64,000 bases of DNA, from contig JAEUVB010000015.1 of the NCBI GenBank assembly GCA_016786845.1, positions 62,001 to 126,000 on the forward strand, given 5' to 3'. This DNA is from Chitinophagaceae bacterium. GTDB taxonomy: Bacteria > Bacteroidota > Bacteroidia > Chitinophagales > Chitinophagaceae. The translations under genes were made by a program, and so were the position numbers. Under the pieces are notes generated by a model, which saw nothing but the letters and a program-made list of their open reading frames with translations, searched no databases and had not been told where the DNA came from. Every line of letters begins with the position of its first letter. The first letter of the stretch is position 1. Below are positions 33,770-42,961 of the stretch, piece after piece.

Positions 33770-33832
33770 GATTGCAGCGAAAAGCCCACAGCAACGACGC
33801 AGGAGGAGCGAGGACTTGCAGCGGAAAGCGTG
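33770..33832 (+). repeat. Dispersed repeat family R5, copy 1
   Basis: GATTGCAGCGAAAAGCCC (33770-33787), a spacer with CGACGC and GGAGG, then ACTTGCAGCGGAAAGCGTG (33814-33832): two near-identical halves. A second copy in reverse orientation lies at 56205-56263. Confidence 0.6.
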
Positions 33833-33860
33833 TCTGCCGCCCCCAAACCCTAATATTCTC

Positions 33861-35000
33861 TTATACCAATCTTTCCAATTCCCTCATCCAGCGTTCCGGG
33901 ATTTCATTATTACAGGCGCTGATATAATCCTGATGTGAGCAAGGCATAAATGATTCATCGGGCAGTTGCATCCACCAGCGATTGGTTTTTTTACTTTTCA
34001 GAAAAAGTGCGTTGTTGTCGGTAAAGGTGATATGGTATTCGAAAAATTGGTCTCTTTCTTCCAGAGGGGATTCTGTTTTTTGTACCTGTAATCCATCTAT
34101 ATAATACCAGATCATTTGGGCCAGTAGTTTAGCGGTTATTCCATGCGAATCCATTTCAGGTTGATAACCATAAATGCCGAGGGATTTCATATGGGTACTC
34201 ATGCCGGCAAATCGGGTGATCTTGCACATTTCATCGCCATAAAAACCGTTGGGCGAAGCCAGGCGATTGGCGGGAGCATCACTGTAGCGGATGGCATTGA
34301 TATCAATACTGCCAATATGGGTATTGCGGAAATATGGTTCCAACAGATCGATATTTTCGCGAGCGCGACCAACACGAACGCAGTCGAAACGAAGTTTGTC
34401 GAAGGTTTCGATGAGGAGCGGATTGACATAATAACTTTGAAATCCGATCAGGTTAAAATGCCTTACATAGTTGGGCGTTTCTACCAGGGCCTCCATCAGA
34501 TAGTTGTCATAGCGGTTGTCGCTTTCCTGATTGAGGTCTGCCAACATATCCACCACGGTCAGATCCACAATTTCGTCTAATTCCCTAAACACCTGATACT
34601 GTTGTAAGGTCAGGTCGTGAGACCCACCCAGAATGAGGACTTTTTTACCCATTTGGTGCAGCTCGGCTAAAACAGAACGAAGAGCTGCTCGGGTATCGTT
34701 GACACTTGCACCCTCGATGATATTTCCCAAATCCCCGATACGGACTTGCTGATGCCAGTAATGCAATTGATAAAGTTCACGACGAATTTCATCCGGGCCG
34801 CTACTGTATGAGCTTCTGAAATCCTGTCCACGAAGTTCGCCACAACCTAAAATAATCAAATCTAGAGCATCGATATCCATATTGTTTTCGGTCAGAATAC
34901 GGATATTACTCCCCAATTGTGAAGGCAGGTATACGGTATCCTCGCTGTCCATAAAGGTTACAGGCATGGTGTAATGTTGTATTTCTTGTATGGCAGACAT
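33861..35000 (-). CDS. Arginase/formiminoglutamase-fold protein with degenerate metal site
   Basis: The protein has 379 residues. The ureohydrolase fold is recognisable: GGSHDLTLQQYQ (canonical GGxHS), VVDMLADLN (canonical DAHxD) and GSIDINAIRYSDAPAN (canonical SxDxDxxDP), ending in 'NRWWMQLPDESF'. The second motif lacks the metal-binding His (Leu instead), and the third has Asn in place of an Asp. A Bacteroidota branch of formimidoylglutamase homologues shows similar substitutions (GGSQD, DARFD, DISAIRQSD), so this looks like a lineage feature rather than decay. Ureohydrolase activity is doubtful. No histidine-degradation genes are adjacent. Confidence 0.85.
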   Translation of the reverse strand: MSAIQEIQHYTMPVTFMDSEDTVYLPSQLGSNIRILTENNMDIDALDLIILGCGELRGQDFRSSYSSGPDEIRRELYQLHYWHQQVRIGDLGNIIEGASVNDTRAALRSVLAELHQMGKKVLILGGSHDLTLQQYQVFRELDEIVDLTVVDMLADLNQESDNRYDNYLMEALVETPNYVRHFNLIGFQSYYVNPLLIETFDKLRFDCVRVGRARENIDLLEPYFRNTHIGSIDINAIRYSDAPANRLASPNGFYGDEMCKITRFAGMSTHMKSLGIYGYQPEMDSHGITAKLLAQMIWYYIDGLQVQKTESPLEERDQFFEYHITFTDNNALFLKSKKTNRWWMQLPDESFMPCSHQDYISACNNEIPERWMRELERLV

Positions 35001-35134
35001 ATATGGGGTTTAAGGGCGGAAAAATAGAGAAAGTTAAGCGAAATTCCTCACATATGTTACAACATGTAAATTACCGGATTCTAAATACTTTCTACCATTT
35101 ACTCATTCAGAACAAAAACCCGTAATGGGAAGAA

Positions 35135-35142
35135 TACATTTG
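35135..35142 (+). promoter_or_regulatory. -7 box of a possible small RNA
   Basis: TACATTTG matches TAnnTTTG and lies 105 bases before the hairpin terminator at 35240, with no open frame between. No -33 match is clear. Confidence 0.4.
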
Positions 35143-35146
35143 TTTT

Positions 35147-35269
35147 GAAATCTAAATGAGGTCCTAACCAGATCCACCTATGTTTTTCCAAATCACGATA
35201 TGAAAATTTAGTAGTGTTTTTTTTCATTATCCTAATGAGACCATAACTTTTCCAAGTTGTGGTTTTTTT
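35147..35269 (+). ncRNA. Candidate small RNA, about 120 nt
   Basis: The gap 35001-35405 has no gene. A promoter box (35135-35142) and a strong intrinsic terminator (35240-35269) enclose about 95 bases with only tiny open frames. The terminator stands before, not after, the promoter box of the ABC-F gene (35373-35380). It therefore would end a separate short transcript. No known RNA family is recognised. Confidence 0.35.
35240..35269 (+). terminator. Rho-independent terminator of the candidate small RNA
   Basis: ACCATAACTT-ttcc-AAGTTGTGGT (10 bp with one G-U) is followed by T6. An outer pair CCTAATGA/TCATTAGG encloses it. Confidence 0.7.
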
Positions 35270-35372
35270 ATGTCATTAGGGTTTGAGCCGGCCGGTATGG
35301 TTAGATTAGCAAGGGTCGGATACTGTTTTGATGGATTTGACAATCGGGTTTCTGTTTCCTTCTGAAATCCAT

Positions 35373-35380
35373 TACCTTTG
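35373..35380 (+). promoter_or_regulatory. -7 box of the ABC-F gene
   Basis: TACCTTTG matches TAnnTTTG and ends 25 bases before the ATG at 35406. It also shows that the in-frame ATG at 35328 lies upstream of the transcript. Confidence 0.5.
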
Positions 35381-35405
35381 CGCCTCTTTAAAAAACAGCC
35401 ACAAC

Positions 35406-37034
35406 ATGTTATCTACGAATAATGTATCGCTTGCCTACGGGAAGCGCGTCCTTTTTGATGAAGTCAGTATTAATTTTGTCAAAGGCAATTGCTATGGTAT
35501 TATCGGTGCAAACGGTGCCGGCAAAAGTACTTTTCTCAAAATATTGAGTGGAGAAATTGAGCCCAATAAAGGGACCGTGCATATCTCACCCGGAGAGCGC
35601 CTGAGTATCCTGAAACAAAATCACTTTGAGTTTAACGATTATACGGTGTTAAATACCGTATTGATGGGCAATAAAAAGCTTTGGGATATACAACAGGAAA
35701 AAGATGCGCTGTACATGAAGGAAGATTTTTCGGAGGAAGATGGACTGAGAGCCGGTCATTTGGAAGCTGAATTTGGTGAAATGGGAGGCTATACTGCTGA
35801 AAGTGATGCAGCGCAATTGCTGACGAATTTGGGCATATTAGACGAAGTTCATCAACAGCTTATGGGTGAATTGAGCGGAACCCAGAAAGTTAGGGTATTG
35901 TTGGCCCAGGCCTTATTTGGCAACCCGGACATATTGCTGCTGGATGAGCCGACCAATGATTTGGATGTTGAAACCATCCGATGGCTGGAAAACTTCCTGG
36001 CCGATTATGAGAATACCGCCATAGTGGTGAGCCATGACAGGCACTTTTTGGATACAGTTTGTACGCATGTCGCGGATGTGGATCGCAGCAAAATCAACAT
36101 ATTCACCGGTAATTATACCTTTTGGTATGAAAGTAGCCAGTTAGCAGCCCGACAGTTGTCGGATAAAAACAAGAAAAACGAAGAGAAGCGTAAGGATTTA
36201 TTGGACTTCATTGCCCGATTCAGTGCCAATGCAAGTAAAAGTAAGCAAGCTACATCCCGTAAAAAAGCTCTGGAAAAATTGGTCATTGAAGATATCAAAC
36301 CGAGTAACCGTCGTTATCCGGGTATTATTTTCAAACCGGATCGTCAGGTGGGCAATGATATTTTAAAAGTAGAAAAGCTGAGTGCAAGTGCTGATGGGGT
36401 GACGCTTTTCAGGGATATCAGTTTCGATTTATATAAAACCGACAAAGTCCTTTTCGTCAGTAAGAATCAATTGGCCATAACGGAGTTTTTCAATATCATT
36501 AATCAGGAATCTGAAGCTGAAAGCGGCTCATATACCTGGGGAACAACCATTACCAAGGCCTATTTGCCTAATAATAACCTTCAATACTTCCAAAGTAATT
36601 TGAATTTAATGGATTGGCTGAGACAATATGTGCCGCCAACGGTTACTGATGCAGATGAAGATTTCCTGAGAGGTTTTTTTGGCAAAATGTTATTTAACGG
36701 AGAGGAATTGCTTAAAAAGACCACCGTATTAAGCGGAGGAGAGAAAGTTCGTTGTATGTTGAGTCGTATGATGCTGCAGAATCCGAATGTGATTGTACTG
36801 GACGAACCTACCAACCATCTGGATCTGGAGAGTATTACGGCGTTTAACAACAGTGCCATTGATTTTCCGGGCGTCATTTTAATGGCCACCCATGATCAGG
36901 CATTTGCGAACTCTGTTTGCAACCGCATCATTGAATTGACCCCTAAAGGTGCCATCGATCGTAATTGTACGTATGAGGAATACCTTGAGAATGAAAGGGT
37001 TTTAGAACTCCGTGCTGAATTATACCTCGGATAA
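35406..37034 (+). CDS. ABC-F family ATPase (YbiT-like)
   Basis: The ATG at 35406 (MLSTNNVSLAYGKRVLF) gives 542 residues. A longer frame from 35328 begins before the promoter box. The first ATPase domain has Walker A GANGAGKST, signature LSGTQKVRV and Walker B LLLDEPTNDLD. A charged linker follows (residues about 240-310), typical of ABC-F proteins. The second domain has a good signature LSGGEKVRCML and Walker B VIVLDEPTNHLDLES, but its Walker A reads VSKNQLAIT and lacks the GxxGxGKS lysine. ABC-F proteins bind the ribosomal E site and have no membrane part. It is probably translation-related. Confidence 0.93.
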   Translation: MLSTNNVSLAYGKRVLFDEVSINFVKGNCYGIIGANGAGKSTFLKILSGEIEPNKGTVHISPGERLSILKQNHFEFNDYTVLNTVLMGNKKLWDIQQEKDALYMKEDFSEEDGLRAGHLEAEFGEMGGYTAESDAAQLLTNLGILDEVHQQLMGELSGTQKVRVLLAQALFGNPDILLLDEPTNDLDVETIRWLENFLADYENTAIVVSHDRHFLDTVCTHVADVDRSKINIFTGNYTFWYESSQLAARQLSDKNKKNEEKRKDLLDFIARFSANASKSKQATSRKKALEKLVIEDIKPSNRRYPGIIFKPDRQVGNDILKVEKLSASADGVTLFRDISFDLYKTDKVLFVSKNQLAITEFFNIINQESEAESGSYTWGTTITKAYLPNNNLQYFQSNLNLMDWLRQYVPPTVTDADEDFLRGFFGKMLFNGEELLKKTTVLSGGEKVRCMLSRMMLQNPNVIVLDEPTNHLDLESITAFNNSAIDFPGVILMATHDQAFANSVCNRIIELTPKGAIDRNCTYEEYLENERVLELRAELYLG

Positions 37035-37091
37035 GCCATTATTGACCGAAGAATTTTCATGTGGTCTGTATTTATTTTGGTCAGGATGAAG

Positions 37092-37099
37092 TATATTTG
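37092..37099 (+). promoter_or_regulatory. -7 box of the M43 peptidase gene
   Basis: TATATTTG matches TAnnTTTG and leaves a leader of about 140 bases that contains a CGGAT...ATCCG stem near 37147-37170. Confidence 0.45.
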
Positions 37100-37244
37100 T
37101 TAGCTAAACGTAAATAGGAATAGGGCCGGACACTACCTTGCTCAGCGGATGGGATACCGATTTATCCGCCGGAAGATTTGGAAGGTTTGGAAATATCTGA
37201 AGTACAATTGAGATTTTAAATTTTTAACAGATAATAACATACAC

Positions 37245-39383
37245 ATGAAAAGAATAACACTTGGTTTGATGACGATTTTGTCCTGCATCGGATTTTCAAC
37301 CGGGTTTGCGCAGGAAGTTAAACGTTGCGGTTCCACAGAAGCTGAGCAGGCGCTTTTTGAAAAGCATCCGGAACTGAGACCTCAAATTAATAGTCTGAAT
37401 GATTATTTAAACTCCTTGGATCATTCAAAATTGGAGAAAAACAGAGCCGGTGATTATATTATACCATTGGTGTTCCATGTCATCCACAATTATGGACCGG
37501 AGAATATTTCTGATGCGCAAATTTATGATGCCGTAAAAGTGCTGAATGAAGATTATCAAAAACGTAATGCAGATACTGCGGCCATTATACCTCAGTTTAA
37601 AGCGATTGCTGCCAATGTCGGGTATGAGTTTCGCTTAGCCACAAAAGACCCCGAAGGCAATTGTACCAATGGGATTGATCGTATCGTATCTTACAAAACC
37701 TATAAAGCCGATGACGAATCAAAACTGAACCCTTGGCCTAGAAATAACTATTTCAATATTTGGACCATCAATTCGATGGCTTCAGCAGGTACAGCAGGTT
37801 ATGCCTATAAGCCGGCTACTGCCAACTTCTTATTTTATTATGATGGTATTATCATCATTCACGAATATGTCGGCAGTATCGGTACCGGAAATCCAGGTTT
37901 GAGACATGCCTTGGGTCATGAAGTGGGCCATTGTTTGAATTTGGATCATCCTTGGGGCGCTACGAATCAACCCGGAGTTAGCTGTGGTGACGATGCGGTC
38001 GGAGATACCCCAAAAACGATGGGTCACGATGATTGTTTAGCCTTGTATGATACCTATTGCTCTACACTGACAGGAGGAACACCTATCGTAGAAAATGTAC
38101 AAAATTTCATGGAGTACTCTTATTGTTCCAATATGTTTACTGAAGGGCAAGCTGCACGTATGGATGTGTCCCTCAATGCTACAGTGGCTCAACGTAATAG
38201 TCTCATCTCTACTCAAGCTGCAAATTTTTCAGGAATATTGTTACCAAAAGCTGATTGCGCACCTATCGCTGATTTTAGTGTTAATCGTAATTTTGTTTGT
38301 GTAGGCGGAAGTCCAACATTTAAGAATCAAAGTTATCGCGATACCGTATCTTCTGTTCAATGGGATTTTCCTACCGGAAACCCTTCTACATCTACCAATA
38401 CCAGCCAGCAAGCCGTAGTATATAATACACCGGGATGGCAAACGGTTACCTTAACAGCTAATTCCAATGCAGGATCAAACACCTCTATTAAGAATAATTT
38501 TATTTATGTTTCTGATCCAAATGATTTGAATCAGGTAGGTACCGTCAATTCATTTGAAGATATTAATGATTATGCGCGTTGGCCTATTTTCAACTATTAC
38601 AACAATGATTTCAAATGGCAATACTATGACCAAGGTTATGTACAATCAGGTTGGAGATGTTTGATGTTCAAGGGATTTGACGATCGTCCTTTCCCGGCCA
38701 ATCTCACTCTGACTCCACGCGGTGATAAAGACGAAATTATTTCTCCTGCTTATAATACAAGTGGATTAACAGCAGGCAATGCTTATCTGAACTTCTTTGT
38801 AGCCGCGGCTACTCAAGCTAGCATCATCACTCAAATGGATGATTCCTTGATCGTGTATTATTCATCCAATTGCGGTACAGGATGGACTAAGTTAAAAACA
38901 CTTGCAACAAATTCATTGATTAATAATGGATCTTCTACGAGCGCATTTTATCCAAATGCCAATACTATTTGGAGCCCTGTAAGTATTGCCTTGCCGTCTG
39001 GTGCATTGGCCAATCCGGTATATTTCAAAATGACTTATCTCAGTGGAGGCCGCTCTAACAACGCCTTTATTGATAATTTTGAAGTCAACAGTACACCTGC
39101 AGCCGTTAAAGATTTGTCGAAAGGGACTGTATCGTTTAACTTGGTACCTAATCCTAGTACAGAAGGAACAACAGTTATTGTGGACCCAAAAAATGCTGAG
39201 CAAGTATCGATCGCTGTAACAGACCTTTTAGGTAGAACAATATATTCAGAAACATTACGTGTAACCAATAGCTTATCTGTTTCCCATGTATTGCCTGCAG
39301 AATTATTTCAAACTAAAGGTATGTACTATGTTACTGTGAATATCAACCACGCTAAGAGCACACAGAAATTGCTGATTCAGTAA
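37245..39383 (+). CDS. Secreted M43 (pappalysin-like) metallopeptidase with T9SS sorting domain
   Basis: The protein has 712 residues with a signal peptide (cleavage near GFAQE). The zinc site HEVGHCLNLDH (near residue 224) is the extended HExxHxxxxxH of metzincins, with the Met-turn in NFMEYSYCSNMFTEGQAARM and paired cysteines. A PKD-like domain follows at about 345-425 (APIADFSVN ... WQTVTLTANSNAG), then a concanavalin-like strand domain, and the C-terminal T9SS domain (NLVPNPSTEG ... GMYYVTV). It digests extracellular proteins, probably after surface export. A strong terminator follows. Confidence 0.93.
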   Translation: MKRITLGLMTILSCIGFSTGFAQEVKRCGSTEAEQALFEKHPELRPQINSLNDYLNSLDHSKLEKNRAGDYIIPLVFHVIHNYGPENISDAQIYDAVKVLNEDYQKRNADTAAIIPQFKAIAANVGYEFRLATKDPEGNCTNGIDRIVSYKTYKADDESKLNPWPRNNYFNIWTINSMASAGTAGYAYKPATANFLFYYDGIIIIHEYVGSIGTGNPGLRHALGHEVGHCLNLDHPWGATNQPGVSCGDDAVGDTPKTMGHDDCLALYDTYCSTLTGGTPIVENVQNFMEYSYCSNMFTEGQAARMDVSLNATVAQRNSLISTQAANFSGILLPKADCAPIADFSVNRNFVCVGGSPTFKNQSYRDTVSSVQWDFPTGNPSTSTNTSQQAVVYNTPGWQTVTLTANSNAGSNTSIKNNFIYVSDPNDLNQVGTVNSFEDINDYARWPIFNYYNNDFKWQYYDQGYVQSGWRCLMFKGFDDRPFPANLTLTPRGDKDEIISPAYNTSGLTAGNAYLNFFVAAATQASIITQMDDSLIVYYSSNCGTGWTKLKTLATNSLINNGSSTSAFYPNANTIWSPVSIALPSGALANPVYFKMTYLSGGRSNNAFIDNFEVNSTPAAVKDLSKGTVSFNLVPNPSTEGTTVIVDPKNAEQVSIAVTDLLGRTIYSETLRVTNSLSVSHVLPAELFQTKGMYYVTVNINHAKSTQKLLIQ

Positions 39384-39404
39384 TTTTACTTTCATACAAT
39401 TTTC

Positions 39405-39437
39405 AAGCAGCATCTTTCGGGATGCTGCTTTTTTATT
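39405..39437 (+). terminator. Rho-independent terminator
   Basis: AAGCAGCATC-tttcgg-GATGCTGCTT is followed by a T-run. Confidence 0.9.
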
Positions 39438-39556
39438 GCAGATATTCTAATGAGTATTTATTGTTATTTCAAGTAACCCTTAAATTCACCGAATCCTTGT
39501 CAATGGTTTATCAGAATTAATGATAACGAATGGTTCGTAATTCAAACCGCTTTTAG

Positions 39557-39564
39557 TAACCTTG
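39557..39564 (+). promoter_or_regulatory. -7-like box of the antiporter gene
   Basis: TAACCTTG differs from TAnnTTTG at one position and ends 19 bases before the ATG at 39584. Confidence 0.35.
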
Positions 39565-39583
39565 TATCCGGATCCGTTTCCAA

Positions 39584-40813
39584 ATGAATACAGAGCAATT
39601 TACATCCGTTCTCAGTGCATGTGCCACCATCATTACGGTGGTGAATATAGCCGGGTATTTAGCTCAGCGAGTCGGGCAGCCCAGAGTCGTTGGAGAAATG
39701 ATTGCGGGCATCTTGTTGGGCCCTTCATTGTTGGGAAGTTTACTGCCCGGCATTTATGATTACTTGTTTAATAATTCTATTCGTGAGGTGCTTTTCTTTT
39801 TAGGGAACTTGGGACTTTGTCTGTATATGTTTGTTGCGGGCATGAAGCTGGATACCAGTTTTTTCAATAAAAAAGCCGTTCAAGATTTTTCATGGATTGC
39901 TTTGGTCAGCTTGCTGGTTCCTATTTTAGCCGGATACGGTTTCGGAAAATATTTCGGGAGTCAACTGATGGCACCGGGCATTGACCCGAATTTTTTCGCA
40001 TTAATCAGTGGCATCGCATTGGCGGTTACGGCGTTGCCCATGTTGGTTAGAATATTGGATGAAAAGAAATTATTGCAAACCCGTTTAGGAGTCATTGCTG
40101 TATTTACAGCAAGCCTGGAAGATATTGTGGTCAGCATATTATTATCCATATGCTTTGCGATTTATCTTTCCGAGGATCAGTATAAAATGATCAAATCATT
40201 ATTAGGGATCAGCGGCATTATATCTTTTATGTTCTTCATTTGCCGGCCCTTTTTCAAACGGATGAACATGCGCATGAAAGACAGGCGGAATACCCATTTC
40301 ATTCTTTCATTTATATTGGTTTTTTTCTTTTTGGTATTATTTCTATCTGAACGTGTGGGCTTTACGCCGATTATAGCTTCGTTCTTATTTGGTTTATGCA
40401 TGCCGCGTAAAAGCGAGCTCAGTTATATTCTCTCAGATAAATTATCATCATTGACACCGGTGTTTTTACTGCCTGTATTTTTTGCTTATACGGGGATCAA
40501 TACTCATTTTCAACTCCTATTTACCAGTAGTACTTTGTTCATGTTGATGGGATTTGTTTTGATTGGATTTGCCTCCAAATTCATTTCCGTGTTGACCTTA
40601 TTGCGTTTAAGAAATTTTACATTCGGTGAAGCGTGTAAGGCATCCGCATTATTAAACTCCAGAGGGGTTATGGGATTATTTATTGCTAACCTTGCGCTAC
40701 AAAAAGGGATCATTAATGCTGCATTCTTTACGATAATTGTTGTCAGTTCCATCATTTCTACCATGCTCACCAATCCCTTATATGCCTGGGGTGAACGCAG
40801 AGAAAAAAATTAA
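39584..40813 (+). CDS. CPA2-type cation:proton antiporter
   Basis: The protein has 409 residues with about 12 membrane helices and no cytoplasmic TrkA-N domain. The start 'SACATIITVVNIAGYLAQRVGQPRVVGEMIAGILLGPSLLG' is the Na+/H+ exchanger fold signature. 'IALAVTALPMLVRILDEKKLLQTRLGVIAVFTASLEDI' contains the usual T-A-P-like crossover and the charged E-D pair that replaces the ND/DD motif of electrogenic members. It should exchange Na+ or K+ for protons at the inner membrane for pH and salt balance. It is convergent with the M1 peptidase gene, with 13 bases between stops. Confidence 0.92.
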   Translation: MNTEQFTSVLSACATIITVVNIAGYLAQRVGQPRVVGEMIAGILLGPSLLGSLLPGIYDYLFNNSIREVLFFLGNLGLCLYMFVAGMKLDTSFFNKKAVQDFSWIALVSLLVPILAGYGFGKYFGSQLMAPGIDPNFFALISGIALAVTALPMLVRILDEKKLLQTRLGVIAVFTASLEDIVVSILLSICFAIYLSEDQYKMIKSLLGISGIISFMFFICRPFFKRMNMRMKDRRNTHFILSFILVFFFLVLFLSERVGFTPIIASFLFGLCMPRKSELSYILSDKLSSLTPVFLLPVFFAYTGINTHFQLLFTSSTLFMLMGFVLIGFASKFISVLTLLRLRNFTFGEACKASALLNSRGVMGLFIANLALQKGIINAAFFTIIVVSSIISTMLTNPLYAWGERREKN

Positions 40814-40826
40814 ATGACCGGGAGGC

Positions 40827-42797
40827 TTATTCTTTCACCACCTTACGGATCACTTTAGCGCCGGATGTTTCAAGTTCAAATAAGTAAATACCGGACGCCA
40901 GATTCTTCAAAGAAATGCTGAAGTCGGAACTAGCGATTCTTTGTGAATATACTCTGCCATTCAGATCTCGTAATTTGTATTGACCGTAAACATTCGGGAG
41001 ACTTTTGATGTGCAGTATATCACTTGCAGGAATAGGATAAATCGTTGTGGCATTTGACAATTGTTGATCTTGTAAATTCAAGGATACCAAATCCGGATTT
41101 TGATTAATAATGCCACTTGTATTCAGCAACCAATTGTTTGGATCAAATTCCAGATTGGTAATGTTCTTACTCATAGGAATGATGAATGTATTGCTATTTA
41201 AACTCAGGTCCACTTTAACCACGGTATCTCCGCTGGGTGAAAAACATTTAATTTCTAATGGTGTTTTAAACAATGGCGTAAAGGTGGAAGATGTACTATG
41301 GGTTATTTTTAAATACAGATTGCTGCCATTACTGTAAAATTCTCCGGAAAAAATAGGATATCCCTCACCATAGATCCATTGATTAAAGTAATCATTCAAA
41401 TTCAGCCCGCTCGTGTTTTGTAAGCTAAGCTTGAGGTCATCAATGCCGGCGGTTGAAAAAGCGAATGCGGACTGAAAATCTTTTAAGCCTTGAAAGAATA
41501 AACTGTCGCCCATCACGAATCTCAGGGTATGGATGACGGCGCTACCTTTATTATAGGTCAGTCGAGAATCGAAAATTCGACCTACATTATTAGTATCTGT
41601 AAAATAGACCATGGCGGTAGGGTCCTGTAACACATCATCATGTACATTTTGCATTTTTGCTTGAGCTGCGGGCCAACCTCTGAAATGATCATAGGCTAAA
41701 TATTCGCCGTAAGAAGCAAATCCTTCATTGATAAAAATATCTTTCCAGGTTTTACAAGTGACATGATCGCCAAACCATTGATGCATCAGTTCATGTGCAT
41801 TTGTAGAAAAACTTCCCGGATTCCCAATACTCGTCATGGTTTGATGTTCCATACCTCCGCCAAAAGGAGCCATGCAATGACCATATTTCTCTGCATAAAA
41901 TGGGTAGAGCCCGAGAATGTCTGAATAATATTCCATTACCAGCGCCACACTGTCCAGTTTGTTTTTAAAATTCGGAAGTGTATTGGGATTGTCGTAGATA
42001 TAATTTACGATGGCAATAGAATCATTGGGTAATGCAGCGGGGTGGGCATAAATGGTATAGTCTACATATTTTGCCACAGCGATTGAGATCAGGTAATAAT
42101 CTATGACGTAATGAGTTTTCCAACGAAAGCGTACTTTGTTGTTCGGCAAACTGTCTATACCCTCCAGAATACCGTTGGATCCGACTTTATTTTGATTGCT
42201 GGTAGTGACAAATACCCATGCACTGTCGGCCTTGTCTTGTAGAAATTGTTTGCATGGGAACCATTCATAGGCGCTATAAGGCTCACTCAGACTCCATGTG
42301 GCACTATTACCCCAACTGGCAGATGTTCCGGTACTATATCCATCTCCTATCGCTCCCGCACCCGTTACTGAGGCATCGCCATGATAGGCTATTTTTACGG
42401 TAAAATCGGTGTTCTGACTAATAGCTGCGGGTAATTGGGCGTATGTGATTGGCCCTGTACGGGTATAAGTGAGTGTTTGATTATTGTATACTATACTGTC
42501 AATGGTGAGGGCGGGATTCAATTCAAAACAAAAAGTGTCCAATAGAGGGGAAGTCACCAGGGCTCCAATACTGGTAGCACCACTGATTACGGTGGTATTC
42601 CGCTCAGCATTCATATCGAGAAAATAAAAATGCACATCGTATTTGCTCATTAAGGCGTTGTCGGCCAGTCCGGCTCTCGACTTCTTTTTTAACTTCAAAT
42701 GACGACTGATTTTTCCTTCAGCACAGCTATGTTGCTCTTGAGCTACAGAAATGGATACTTGGAGAAGGGCAATAATAAATAAGATGAAATTTTTCAT
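40827..42797 (-). CDS. Secreted M1-family aminopeptidase with T9SS sorting domain
   Basis: The ATG at 42797 gives 656 residues with a signal peptide (MKNFILFIIALLQVSISVAQ). The N-terminal M1 beta-domain is followed by the exopeptidase motif GGMEHQTM (GxMEN type), the zinc site HELMHQWF near residue 333, and the third ligand Glu in FINEGFASYGEYLA. The M1 C-terminal helical domain is short (ends 'YFNQWIYGEGYPIF'), and a T9SS type A domain closes (TIYPIPASDILHIK ... GIYLFEL). It releases N-terminal amino acids outside the cell. The weak box TATCTTAG (42809-42802) ends 4 bases before the ATG. Confidence 0.93.
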   Translation of the reverse strand: MKNFILFIIALLQVSISVAQEQHSCAEGKISRHLKLKKKSRAGLADNALMSKYDVHFYFLDMNAERNTTVISGATSIGALVTSPLLDTFCFELNPALTIDSIVYNNQTLTYTRTGPITYAQLPAAISQNTDFTVKIAYHGDASVTGAGAIGDGYSTGTSASWGNSATWSLSEPYSAYEWFPCKQFLQDKADSAWVFVTTSNQNKVGSNGILEGIDSLPNNKVRFRWKTHYVIDYYLISIAVAKYVDYTIYAHPAALPNDSIAIVNYIYDNPNTLPNFKNKLDSVALVMEYYSDILGLYPFYAEKYGHCMAPFGGGMEHQTMTSIGNPGSFSTNAHELMHQWFGDHVTCKTWKDIFINEGFASYGEYLAYDHFRGWPAAQAKMQNVHDDVLQDPTAMVYFTDTNNVGRIFDSRLTYNKGSAVIHTLRFVMGDSLFFQGLKDFQSAFAFSTAGIDDLKLSLQNTSGLNLNDYFNQWIYGEGYPIFSGEFYSNGSNLYLKITHSTSSTFTPLFKTPLEIKCFSPSGDTVVKVDLSLNSNTFIIPMSKNITNLEFDPNNWLLNTSGIINQNPDLVSLNLQDQQLSNATTIYPIPASDILHIKSLPNVYGQYKLRDLNGRVYSQRIASSDFSISLKNLASGIYLFELETSGAKVIRKVVKE

Positions 42798-42850
42798 ATG
42801 GCTAAGATAGGGCAAGGTGTATCAATGGCCTTTATGGAATGAGATTAATG

Positions 42851-42880
42851 TTGCAAATGCACGTTTTTATGCTACATTTG
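42851..42880 (+). promoter_or_regulatory. Full Bacteroidota promoter of accD (TTG - N19 - TACATTTG)
   Basis: TTG at 42851-42853 and TACATTTG at 42873-42880 match the -33/-7 consensus with 19-base spacing. The leader to the ATG at 42962 is about 77 bases. Confidence 0.65.
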
Positions 42881-42961
42881 TACGGCGTAACCATAGGGTT
42901 GCGTATTTTTTTCAGTGAATAAGAAAAGGTGCAGAAGGCTAAAAATAAAAATGACGAAACG

